A stretch of DNA of 64,000 nt from Dendrophyllia cribrosa (Eukaryota; Cnidaria; Anthozoa; Scleractinia; Dendrophylliidae). Shown here piece after piece: positions 1 to 11,100 of this stretch; within the stretch, counting starts at the first letter, position 1, and each line of letters opens with the position of its first letter. Under the pieces are notes generated by a model that saw nothing but the letters and a program-made list of their open reading frames with translations, did no database searches and was not told where the DNA came from. A program made the position numbers and the translations under genes. Where the stretch lies: positions 2,415,366 through 2,479,365 of the forward strand of contig JAJLRJ010000011.1 in NCBI GenBank assembly GCA_024195265.1, in the 5' to 3' direction.

Positions 1-1479
1 GACTAAACTCTCTACCTCTTTCTTTTAGTTTATGTTGGTTGTCTTTCTTTGTTCCTTGCTTGGTTCTTGATGCTTGATTCTGACATTTATGGTTTCCTTG
101 TATCCTGCATAGAAATAAAACCAAAATATATTCAATAAATGCCATCACGTTTTGGATATCAAAAAGGTAGACACGAAATTTCTTTATCACCCGAGTTAAT
201 AACTAAGGTAAATTGACCACCGTAAAAGATTCAGAAACTAACGTTTCGCACGCCAGCCCTTCTTTAGAGCAAATCACAAAGGGCTGACGCTAAACGAACG
301 GAATTGAATGGAATGCGTATGACGAAGAGCTAGCGCTCGAAACGTCACCTTTCGAATCTGCTTCCGGTGGCTAATTTATCTTATCAACTCAGTTTTCAAT
401 CCTTTATTAATCCTACGACTGAAGTTACGGTTAAAGTTAAAGCTCGTCAATCAACTCACCTCTTTAAGCACTATCATGTCGAAGTTGATGAAACCTCTGC
501 TATGATGTCTCACTTCTGTGTTTAACCTAACAAAAGAAAACTATCATGTAAGTGTTCGGTGGGTGTCTAAAGAATCGTAATCCGGAAGTTAAACACGACT
601 GAACCCTTTATCCAAACTCTCCTTGGTCCACATTTCTTTCGAGGGAGATTTGTTATCTTGATCTCATAACACTGACATTTACTGGGACAAAAGATAAGGT
701 CTTTTCTACCGGTTTAATTTTTCCAGACTACGATTTAATAGTTGTCGTGAGGGAAAACACCCGAGCGAATCGCACCTACTCGTTGGAGGCATTCTAGGCG
801 GAAAGTTGTCGTCTATTTTTTCCGCAGGGAAAGTCGCGCAAGTGCACGCGCGAGTGAGTCATGTCTCCTTGCGACAGGAGATTTCCTCCCCCCCCCCCCC
901 CTCCTAATGCGTGTTTTGCTCACTTGACTATCCCCGAGAGTCATATGAAACTATTCGTTGTCTTTTTCAGACACGAACCCATAAGACCTACATCTGATCA
1001 TAAATGTTTTTCCAAGATCTCACCTCCTGAAACAATTCATGACGAGGTTGATGGTGTCTGCCACATTCTTCCATTCCGCGTCTGTCTAAAATTTACCTGG
1101 AGAAAGAGAGATAAATTATATATATATATATATATATAGTTATAACGATTATGTCGATTATGCGCTCTTACAAATATGCTCCCAGCGAGACTTAGCCCTA
1201 AGCGACAGAAATGACGGCACTTATGATTAAGATCGTTATGTCGCTAGTGGGTACCAAGCTAAATGCCGATTTCCTCTCCTTTCTTGTTCGTTTCATACAA
1301 GAAATAGTGGTGGATCTAGGGAAGGGATCTGCTCCCTACCCTTCCCCCACCCTCCTCTTATCTTGCAAAACAATAAGACCTAAAGTGCCGAAAATTGTTT
1401 TTAGTCTCTACCATGTTCAATCCACACCAACCCCACCCCGACCACTGAGAACAGATCAGTGCGCTTTTCATTTCCATAA
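1..1479. other. No gene recognised
   Basis: The open frames here are short, cross low-complexity runs (a poly-C run near 888-901 and a TA run near 1112-1138) and match no family I recognise. No splice-supported exon was found on either strand. Confidence 0.6.
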
Positions 1480-1625
1480 TAGGTGGTTTGCAATCAATCT
1501 CTAGAGACATAGATAACAATAGTGAAACGAACAAATGCTGGTGGACGAACAAAAGGAGCTAATGAGAGAACTATTGTTTATGTCCACCAGCATGGCGGCG
1601 ATGACGTAACATGAAAACCACCTAT
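1480..1625. mobile_element. MITE-like element, copy 1 of a pair (second at 37700)
   Basis: The element has terminal inverted repeats (ATAGGTGGTTT at the left, AAACCACCTAT at the right) and a second inverted repeat inside (ATGCTGGTGGAC pairing with GTCCACCAGCAT), so the strand is largely palindromic. Almost the same 147 bp occurs in the opposite orientation at 37700..37847. No coding capacity; it would depend on a transposase made elsewhere. Confidence 0.7.
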
Positions 1626-2033
1626 ACAAAGCAATATTGCGAAAGAAGAAAAGTAAATAGAAAAGCGGTTATTCTTATAATAAATACGCACCTTATGAAT
1701 CGTGTGCGTGAAGACACCGATCACCAGGCGAAAGACCATATATAAAGTCACGGTTGTTCATCGTTATCCGATTATCCTCATCAAAACTTACGAGGACACC
1801 TAAATGAACGGCGCAAAGGAGAAATAATTATAGGCATTAAACTTAAAAAAACAACGCTCGTGCTGACCCAGTGGGCTAGATCTAAAGCCACACAAAAATT
1901 GTTTAAAAACTTAAACACCTATATTGTTAGAAGTATAAGATTATAATTAAACATTACTGCGAATTTATTTTACCATACTTTACAATCTCTACAATAGCAG
2001 CACATCAGATACTTTTAACAGACTGATAAAATT
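1626..2033. other. No gene recognised
   Basis: AT-rich sequence with no open frame or repeat that I can support. Confidence 0.5.
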
Positions 2034-2335
2034 GCAGTTTGTGTGCATCTCAAACCATATACAATCATGGCTATTTACTACACACCCGATTCAAAAGGCA
2101 ATTGTTAAATATGGCTAAACTTTTATTTGTAGACTAACAAAGTTGCATCTTATAGCGTCCAGTGTAAATTGACAAGAGTTAAATTGCTATATCACGTCAG
2201 TCTGTGTGTATCTCAAATGATATACAACAGTTATATCAGTAATGCACGGTTAATTAAAAGGCCATTGTTAAATATGGCGACTGAAATTTAAGTTGCAGAC
2301 TAGCAAAGTAGAGTATTAATAGCGTCGAGTGTAAA
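2034..2335. repeat. Diverged tandem duplication, unit about 165 bp
   Basis: Two copies in direct orientation share landmarks in the same order: a CAGTYTGTGTGYATCTCAAA block, ATTGTTAAATATGGC, and AGCGTCSAGTGTAAA. The copies differ at many positions, so the duplication is not recent. No coding content. Confidence 0.6.
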
Positions 2336-3193
2336 CTCAACCATCTTACCATTTATCAAAGGTATCGCTTGAAAACAACCCTCAATAAATGCTGCAAGAA
2401 AACTATAAAACAACAATATCATATTTTTCTTACCTAAAGGACGTTTATATTGTAGAGTACGTTTCAGAGTTATCGTCATTTATCCACGTGTTGACAAAAG
2501 ACATCTTCGCTTCAGAAAATGTTGTGATCTGCATGCTGGGTCAGATGACTTTGTTAATCATCTCGAACAACATTAAAGTTATTAAAGTTTCGTTTGCAAT
2601 CTAGAATATTATCTGTCAACATGGATATAACTCCTTCAGCTCCATCGCTTTCCTCGTGATGCGGGTGCGAAGAAAAACATGAATAATGAATTGTTAATTA
2701 AACTATGCATTTGCTATTCAAATAAAAATATATTTTTAAAATATTCCACAGTTCTACGTGGAAGCAACTACCCGGAAAAACGTGTTTCCATGTACAAAAT
2801 AGTTAAGAAAAACGTACAGTTTTAGCGGGATGCATTAATAGTTCGTTGTTTTGTTCTCGGAAGTAATTTCCCGGCGTCAAAACTGACCTTTTAGCTGTAT
2901 TCAAAAGCTGCAAGCGTAGATACAGAGACTTACTGAACTAAACATGGTCTCACAAGACTTGTTTTAGATAGCCACCTTTTTTTATCTGTACGAGTATTTA
3001 ACAACTATTCACCTCAGTGGAGGTGGGTAGTGGTGGATAGTGAGATAATATAACGAAAATGGTGCTTTTTAACTCATTTATTCCTGTCAACGATTACAAT
3101 TTTCGCGCGCCAATAGCTGGGAGGTGAATAGCACTTGCTATTCCGAGTTTCAGTAGCCAATCAGAGCGCGCCAACAATGCTATCCACTGTTTC
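2336..3193. other. No gene recognised
   Basis: AT-rich. The one open frame (2389..2604, plus) has no recognisable domain and no codon signal. Confidence 0.5.
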
Positions 3194-3721
3194 AGTATAC
3201 AGCTATTTCAATTTAGGTTGTCGGATGAGAGCTTCAAGCGTACGCAACGAGACCGCAAGTAACTACGGGTAGTTGTAAATTGGTCTTAGCTTAGTTCGCG
3301 GTTTTTGCGTTTGTTAGTGCAATGAGTGAGGTAGATGTTAGCACCATGAATGTTTGCCTTCGCTGTATGGACGAGGTATTTTAAATTGCTTTGGTCAATT
3401 CATCGTATACACCTAATTGCAGTAACGTTGTCATAGAAAAAATGAAAAAAGCCAAATTGGAATTAATTGGCTTAATCATCATTCACAGCGACACGCGGCA
3501 CGATTAAGTGTGCAGCGGCTATTGTTAATTTAAATTAAGCGTGCAGCAGCTATTGTTATTTGTATGTCTAACTAATTCCTATTGGCCTTTTTTAGTTTTC
3601 GTTTTTACATTTTTCATTTCTCCATGACAACGTACATAAAAATCCCAAAGTACCTTGCGGTCTCGTTGCGTACGCTTGAAGCTCTCATCCGACAACCTAA
3701 ATTGAAATAGCTGTATACTGA
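3194..3721. mobile_element. Fold-back element with about 66-bp near-perfect arms
   Basis: The left arm at 3194-3259 is the reverse complement of the right arm at 3656-3721, with almost no mismatch. A second, weaker inverted pair lies inside, and the centre carries two near-copies of a GTGCAGCRGCTATTGTTA block. Such a structure is typical of a non-autonomous DNA transposon. A short frame starts at 3321, but nothing shows it is expressed. Confidence 0.65.
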
Positions 3722-4076
3722 AGCCGTATGTCCTCGCTTTCAGACGCTTTTAACAAGGAGAGAGCTGATAAACTTTTATGAATTGTCTCCCAACAGTCTC
3801 TGTCCATAGCATTACTGAGTCAAACAAGCAGTAGAGATCCCAGAAATGATTGTGATTTTCAATATTCATCTTATGACTTTTACACAAAGGGATCCAACCC
3901 TGCAACAGGTGATTTTCACGCGTGCTGTAAAATCGCAAGCTATATGAGAAAATTTCAACTCTTATGATGCTCCGTTGAACTAAGTGTTAATAGTGCAAAT
4001 ATCTTCATGTACGCGTTGCGTATATCTATGTTTAATATTTATGATTTTTAAAATCCACAATCGGCAGAAGCTACAA

Positions 4077-4392
4077 CAACCTGTACAATATTATAATCAG
4101 CACCATGCACAGAAAAGTACTCTTCAACAGTTTATATTTATTATTTAATCCACACTCAGAAGCTAGGGCACTAGCTTGTACAATATTATAATCAGGACCA
4201 CAGGAAAGTACTCTTCAACAGTTTATATTTATTATTTAATCCACACTCACAAGCTAGGGCACTAGCTTGTACAATATTATAATCAGGACCACAGAAAAGT
4301 ACTCTTCAACAGTTTATATTTATTATTTAATCCACACTCAGAAGCTAGGGCACTAGCTTGTACAATATTATAATCAGGACCACAGGAAAGCA
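4077..4392. repeat. Minisatellite, about 93-bp unit, about 3.3 copies
   Basis: The units repeat at about 93 bp (landmark GCTTGTACAATATT near 4172, 4265 and 4358). The segment around CCACAGGAAAGTACTCTTCAACAG is clearly related to the 105-bp and 84-bp families found elsewhere in the window, so this is a diverged third subfamily. Confidence 0.75.
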
Positions 4393-5625
4393 CCGCAAAA
4401 CATAGTTTTCATTTGGATACGGTCACGCATTGGAAGTCCGCCACAGATGCGAGTAAGAACAATACTGCAGCAACGTCTATTCAACAATTTTTCGTATTTT
4501 TGTATTTTACACCCAAAGGTTAGAATCGATCAGAGCCACGTTTAACGACGACTCAATGTGGTGACGGTTTGGCTTCCGGTTAAAGTTTCCTTTAAATTAC
4601 ACCGCTCCCTCCCATCCCTGAGGGTAAACCTTTGATCAAAGAGTCAAAAGTCATGTGACATACTGTATAATATCATTATAATTTCGTCTGTGCGAAAACA
4701 AAAATTATCTTTAAAAAGAAATGAGATTCGTGGTAACGCTGTGGTTTTCGCTTTTAGAGATTTAATAAATAATTAGGATTGTTGAAACGAAGGTTCTTTT
4801 TTTTTTTTTTTTTTAATTTTACGAAAATAAATGTTATATCCCCCTGGATACTTGAATTTGTGCATATCATTTACCTTTTGTAGTAAATGTTCCGTTTGGA
4901 TAGCGAAATATCGAATATTTAACCTTGAATATCATCCGATATTAAGACTGATCCAAGTCGATCTTTCACCTGTTGTGGATTCTGTTTAGATGCAAATTTA
5001 CAGAATTTAGACGAAATTAAAGATAAAAGCGAAAATAAAATGGGTTGATCGTAGATTATTCCGGCCAATGAAAGACAAATGAGAAAAAAAAAACAGGTTT
5101 TCCCAATGACGTGGTAAAGTCCATTGTTACTCCGGATTTTCATTAGAATGGAAACATGTAATACAAATTGAACATAATTCCTCTTTTAAATTCTTTTTAT
5201 TGGCATAATAACGCAATTCTGGAGAGATACAAATAATAATAACAACACCTGTTTTAAAATTTCCTCCTTTGTCACATTGCTTTAATAATGAAATACGCAT
5301 CAAAAAACTTTCTCAATAACAAGTCCGAAGACTTCCACGGATTTACATATTAAATAAATCCACGAGTTCAATTCTTGTAACGACGTTGTCTGCCAAGTGA
5401 ACGTCACTGGTAGAAATAATCGCTTGCTGTTGTTGTTTATATTAATTTTTTATTTCCTCTCAATTTGCGTCGAGTTGTTGTAGAAATTTCCAAATCCATC
5501 TAAAATAAAAAAGCCTCTGCTATACTCAAGACAATTATAAACGCAGAGAGTTAATTTTTTTCCCGCGTCGCAGCTTATCACGGCCATTGTTATTAATTGC
5601 ATATTATTCAACCTTTCCAACAGCG
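4393..5625. other. No gene recognised
   Basis: Includes a poly-T run near 4798-4814. One open frame on the minus strand (4919..5143) has a hydrophobic stretch but no family match, flanking splice sites or conserved motif. Confidence 0.5.
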
Positions 5626-5814
5626 CTATTCCTCAATGTTAGATATTTCAGTCACGGCTGGGTCATCTGCGTCGTTCGTTTTTGCTTCAGTTAATGTTTT
5701 TTCTTCTTCACTTCCTTTGTTGCCTTCCTTTTCTTTCGTTTCTCCTGCTAATTTTTGATACAGAAGCGGTCGATCTACATCTCTTGATTCGCGACTACAG
5801 CAACGGTTCCCCAT
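5626..5814 (-). CDS. Possible small N-myristoylated acidic protein, 62 aa
   Basis: I do not recognise this protein. The chosen ATG at 5814 has a strong start context (G at -3 and at +4). The product starts MGNRCCSR, which fits the N-myristoylation pattern (Gly-2, Ser at the sixth residue after Met) with two adjacent cysteines that could be palmitoylated. A glutamate- and lysine-rich tail follows. This layout resembles small membrane-anchored scaffold proteins, but there is no clear homologue, so membrane anchoring is an inference. The frame stays open upstream to about 5924, next to a possible splice acceptor, so this could instead be the last exon of a longer gene. A possible AATAAA signal (TTTATT on the plus strand) lies near 5447. 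It sits downstream of CAMSAP on the same strand. Confidence 0.35.
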   Translation of the reverse strand: MGNRCCSRESRDVDRPLLYQKLAGETKEKEGNKGSEEEKTLTEAKTNDADDPAVTEISNIEE

Positions 5815-5924
5815 CTCATAAAACGAAGCGCTGTTGGATGTTTCAGCACGTTTTAAACCAATGTTAAGTTCGTTTTCTTGAGCATGAATTTTCGGGTCCA
5901 ACCACCAGTCAATAGTCACTTGAG

Positions 5925-7000
5925 CTAAAGATCATCCCCGCGTGTGAATATCTGTAAAACCCGCATCCACAGAAGGGGAGAGTGAACGAGCGAGAAAATT
6001 CTCACCAGGGATGCCACGTGTCTAATTACTGCACTTACGGTTCGGACTGGTACTAGCATGAACTTGAGGCTAATATGTGAGACATGAGAGGAAGCTGGGG
6101 AGAGAAAAGTTTGTCTCCGAGGAGATTCCGGCCAATGTTTTGTCCCCGAATATCGCGAATAAATTTGCAAGCGCGAGTAGAAATTAAACCGTCTTACTAA
6201 CACAAGAGTCATCTTTTGTTACCCAATCTTTTCTTTTTTCTTACCCGAACTTTAGAACGCGTTCAAAACTAACACAGTGGTGATAAGCACTGCTTTCAGG
6301 CAAAAGACAGCACACAGAACAGTTTCGCCAACTCAAAACAGCATAGAAAATCGACACCATCGAAAAACACTCAAATTTTGAGAGCGTTTCCAGAACGACA
6401 TGGTCTCACAAAAGGTCTGAAAAAACGGAACGTGTAACCGCATCCATTTTTTTTCTCCCGACACATGATAAAAGGTTGTATTCGAAGGTTTCACTGCAGT
6501 GATTGAAGGCCATATTTATTTTCTTGCCATCTGGAACAGCTGTTTAATTATAAAGCGGACTTAAGACATTTCATCGTGTTGCACGTGATCAAACATTCTA
6601 CGAAGCTTGCTGATTTCGTCAGCCTTGTTCGGGGGTCGCTCTTTGTCGCCATTTTGAATGAGAAGGCGAACGTTGGCGATGAAACAAATGAAACCGCGGT
6701 CATGTAAATGCCGATTTTTCCTGGTTTCGCTCGTCACTGAACTCCACTGTGTAGATAAATAGATTTGGGGGGGGGGGGGGGGGGGGGTGGGAGATAAGGG
6801 ACAAGAGGGAAAATGTTAGACTGAAAAATGTTTCTTGGGCATTTCGGGCCTTATATTATTGGGCAAGATAGGGTTGGAAGGGGGGGGGGGGGGGGCGCAT
6901 TCCCTTGGATCCGCCACGGAATAATACTATGATTCAACGGTTTTTTTCCCTGAACAACAACAACCAACAACTGCATTGCTACTTTGTAATCTCTGACAGG
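5925..7000. other. Intergenic, with G-rich runs
   Basis: Two long G runs occur at about 6767-6787 and 6879-6896, the second followed by a GGATCCGCC-type remnant like the end of the element at 50370. The minus-strand frame at 5925..6212 has no family resemblance. No exon is supported. Confidence 0.45.
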
Positions 7001-7006
7001 TTTATT
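7001..7006 (-). terminator. Possible CAMSAP polyadenylation signal
   Basis: TTTATT on the plus strand reads AATAAA on the minus strand. It is about 985 bp past the CAMSAP stop codon and is the first such hexamer I saw downstream of that stop. No transcript evidence is available. Confidence 0.3.
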
Positions 7007-7558
7007 TCCGTATATAGTTGATCCTAACACGGAATAATATGAGTTTAATCAGGTGATTAAAACTAATAATGTCCATAATCTATCAGAACGCATCAAGTCA
7101 ATGAATATTTTTTTCCAACAATAATATACTGTATCTTAAATAGCTTCTCGCAGCCAGAAGCAATAAATATCATGACTTTAACAACTGTACACCAGAGCTA
7201 AGGACTTTAACCAAAGGCTTATGCAAACTTTAAGTAAACAACTGTACATGATAACGTTGGATCTCTTGCTTTCACTTCTCTTTTGATGACTGGTTTTTAG
7301 GGATATTCCAGACCTATTTTCCTGTTGAAGTCACCACTTTCGCTCTCAAGCGTCCTCAAATCCAAAATTCAAAAAAATTCGTTTTGTAAAAATACTGATA
7401 CAAACAGCAGCTCAGGGCAGGGCAGTACTGCTGAAGAGCTTTCACATGGTTTGTGACACAGGGACACCAATGTTTCTAAAGAACCTAAGGGAACATGCGA
7501 CCCAAGACAAGGCTATAACAACGATTATCTTTCTATCTCTGGTCTTCTCAGTAACTTC

Positions 7559-7769
7559 GGGCGCTTACCATTTGTTAGAACTCGCCGGACAGACCAGTCA
7601 ATTTGTAACTAGAATGCGGAATTTTGGAGAGTTGTTCCTACAGGTCCATTAAAAGTTTGCAAACTATTTCCGAATTGACCAGTTTGGTTCATCAGTTCTG
7701 ACAAATAATGGCATAATATTTACGAATTGAGCGGTCTGGCCGGACAGTTCTGACAAATGGTAAGCGCCC
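7559..7769. mobile_element. MITE-like element in the CAMSAP 3' flank
   Basis: The ends are inverted copies: GGGCGCTTACCATTTGT at the left and ACAAATGGTAAGCGCCC at the right, with the similarity continuing inward through a CCGGACAG block. It is about 211 bp with no coding capacity. If the polyadenylation signal near 7001 is used, this element lies inside the CAMSAP 3' untranslated region. Confidence 0.65.
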
Positions 7770-7990
7770 TACGTATCAGTATCACGTTTTTCGAGTATTC
7801 ACTCCCCCCGGATTTCACTTGATTTGATTAAGGAAAGCGGGGGTCGTCTGAACAGGACAAAGCAACAAGTCTCCGGTAGTAATACTCATTCTTCTGGGAG
7901 ATTTTCGCCTTTTAAGTCAAAGAAGATTCTAGAATAATCATTCCTTGGAAATGAAATTAACTGTGTTTGTAGCGAAACAGAGGGGTGGCT

Positions 7991-8156
7991 TCATCTTTGT
8001 GGGGGACGAGGAGGTCTCTTCAAGTTGGAAGCTGTTTTGGAGGACACCACAGGCTTCCCAGTGTTCCAGCAGGATTTCTGGATCGCAAATCCGTCCACTG
8101 AAATGGAGATAGTTTTGGACGGGATCTTGGTGAACTCTTTTCCGCCACTGTTATAT
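7991..8156 (-). CDS. CAMSAP exon 19: end of CKK domain and stop
   Basis: The exon completes the lysine codon split at the donor of exon 18 and encodes YNSGGKEF...IPSKTISISVDGFAI. This matches the final CKK strand and helix (family pattern KYNSDRKQF...IPAKTMSVSVDA). A short basic, proline-rich tail follows and ends ...RPPQR before TGA at 7991-7993. The acceptor reads TTTTAG. Confidence 0.9.
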
Positions 8157-11100
8157 CTAAAATGATAACAGAAATTACAAACTTATAACCTCACCAAAGT
8201 CGTTCTTGTTTAAGCGGACACTTTCTTATGGTCCTCGACGCACTTTCAAATAATGGCGCCTTTCAATAACAGGTCAACTCTGAAGTTAAAAATTCAACCA
8301 ACGGCTCCGTTTACATCGACTGTGGCAGGCGTAAACGGGGAGGGGGGAGGGGGGAGGGGGGAAGGGCGCGAAAAAGGAGATGGGGAGAAGGGTAGGAACG
8401 CCTGCTATAAGAACTGGGCTATTCGTATTACACCCACTGATTTCTTGGCAATTGAATTATGTCAACTGTCAATACGTTCGCCAATCAGACGCGCGCTTTT
8501 CCGCATGGCTGACTTCACGTGGGAAATTGCTATGTTTACCGCCCAGCGCGAATTAACCAATTGAAATTTTGCGGCCGCCAGCATCCGTAGAAATGAATAA
8601 GAGGGGGTCTTTATTGCAGGCGTCCTTTCCCCCTTTCTCCCCAGTTCCACTCTCCCGGAAGCCTGCTTCGCAGGTCAGCCTTCAATGACCTTCGCGGTCA
8701 TCACAGAAGGCTCTTTTATTATATAAACTGCAGGGAAATGACAGGATTTCTCCCACTGAGAAAAATAATTGATAAAGATATCAATTTTATCTTCACAAAC
8801 CTGCAAATAATTTTTGTCTATAAGCAGGTCATTTGTCAGGCCAAGGACACGTTTTGACCTGACAAGAAGCCAGTCTGGTCGGACAAAAATTTTCTTTGTC
8901 ATTAGAAATTAAAAAAGAGACATTAGAGACATTTCCGTTCTGTATTTCAATATAGATGGTGACCCTTCGTCAGAATGTTGGTTGCAAATTCGAACGGCTT
9001 AAAATTAAAGTCAACTGAGTGAAAAATCAATACTAGCACCAGAAAGAGCACCTTTACATTAAATCAGGTATTATTTACCTGTTGATAACCGACAAATTTA
9101 AAAATGTTTGTATTATTGGCGGAAAACATATTGACACCACACGCCTAGTCACAAACACCTGTAAATTTTAGGAATTTTGAAATCATGATTTCTCAAAGAA
9201 ATTGTCATATATTGCCTTGAACTTTTTTCTCATTTCTATTAATTATTTTAATCCAAGCTCTTTCTTGCTATGTCAATGAGATTGATTTTAAATTGATTTT
9301 AAAGAAGGGTCTGTTACATCTTGCGATGATATTAACTAAAATGAAGAAAGTTTGTGTTTTATGGAGAATCAGAATGTTTCTGTATCTTCCTCTTCACTTC
9401 TGAAGAGTCTCTTCAGATTCCTCAGATGAACTGACTTCATCAGAAGAATCTTCTTTTAGAAGAACACATTTTGTTGACCTCTGCTTGTAGACTTTCCTGG
9501 ACTGTTTAAAACTCACAGTAACATTCAGAGACTTGAAAATTGGCCTGATTACATGAATTCTTCGATTTCTTTTGAAAGCAAGTTTCCCCTGAAAGACTCT
9601 TTTTTTCGGGATCAATTAAATAGAACATTTGTGTAATTAGATTTAATGTAACACGTTGAAATTTGATAAAATAACTCTCCTTCGCGTAGCAAAAGTTTTA
9701 AGCGAATGGAAGGTAGTTAATGAATGGGGCTAAACGATCTTTCACGACGCCGCCCCAAAAAGCGTCAATTAACAACTTAGGAATACTGGCGCTTGATGTG
9801 ACGTGTTTACAATTCAACGTGACATTTAAGACGACGCATTGCGCGTGATAAATTCATTTTCGGAACGGAAGAAAAACGAAAGTGATAACAAAGCATTTTT
9901 GCGTTGTATTGCGGTAGTATAATAAAATAAACTTGTTCCATATTTGGCCACAAACTTCAAGAAAAAATATTTTTCATTAAAGTTGAAATGCCCGGTCAGA
10001 GTGCCCGACCAGGCTCAGCTTTTACCTGTCAAAACCTCAAATTTGCCGGACAATTGTCCGATGACCGACTGTTATTTGCAAGCTTGTCTTCACTGTAAAG
10101 AGTGAAGATATGAATATCGTCACGTCAGGTGCCTTGCCAAACGAGTTAAAAGTTGTGGGTCTAAAATCGAATTATCTTCGGATCTTCCTCGGTTATCTTC
10201 GGACGTTGCAAAACGTTTCGTATGCGTAGCAAGCAGTGTATGTCGGCCCTGGTATCTCGGTAATTTGGTATTGAATTGGAAAGCTTGATTACTGACTGCT
10301 ACATAACTGTAGAATTGTTGAGAATATGTTCCACTGTATAAAGAGTAAGAACTTAATGAACGTGTCAGAGGGAACATAGCCGAGGGTGGGAACCCTGTAC
10401 TATTTGAGGACACCTAATCTAATATTAGAAGAGCGAAACAAAGATATGGATGTACTTACTTGTAGAGGAATTCAATCATTTTGCTTGTGACCACTCGGGG
10501 CCCGATTCCAAACACTTTGAAGAGCTAAAAACAAACAAGACATGTATTAGACAAAAAGGATAACCACCGCATGGCAGGGGATTCGGGGCTTGACCCCGAT
10601 CGGGGGGGGGGGGGGGGGGAGGCGGTACCCCCAAGCGCCTCCTACAGATTCGCCAATGAATTTGCTTATCTTAGTAAAGAGGGTGATCTCATAGCTGTAA
10701 CATAAATGATTAGACTCATTCACGAGACTTGGATTACTTGGATTGGTGGTCACATACACGGATAACAAGAAATCATAATAATCTATTTGTTTTTAATAAA
10801 AGGAAAATCACCTGGTCGTTGTCAAGGTTGTGTACATAGATTCCTCGGAACTTGAGTCCATCTTTAAATAAAATCATAAAGTGATGGCCATCGTGTTCAG
10901 AAATAGCCTAAAAACAAGAAAAATACATCTTTAGGACATGTTCTAAAGCTAAAACAATACAAGGCTAAAAGCGGAATTAATCTTCTTGCCTGTTCCAGGT
11001 GTTCAGATAGTGGGGAGCCTGTTCCAGGTGTTCAGATAGCGGGGAGCGAAGGTTAGGTGGCGCGCGGAAGAAAAAATATTGCGAGTGTTGACGGAGAGGG

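Noticed and set aside
9394..9615. 73-codon minus-strand frame with a Ser/Glu-rich end
   Set aside because: It begins at a non-ATG codon, lies in a CAMSAP intron and has no recognisable domain or matching splice phase. Possibly an old element remnant.
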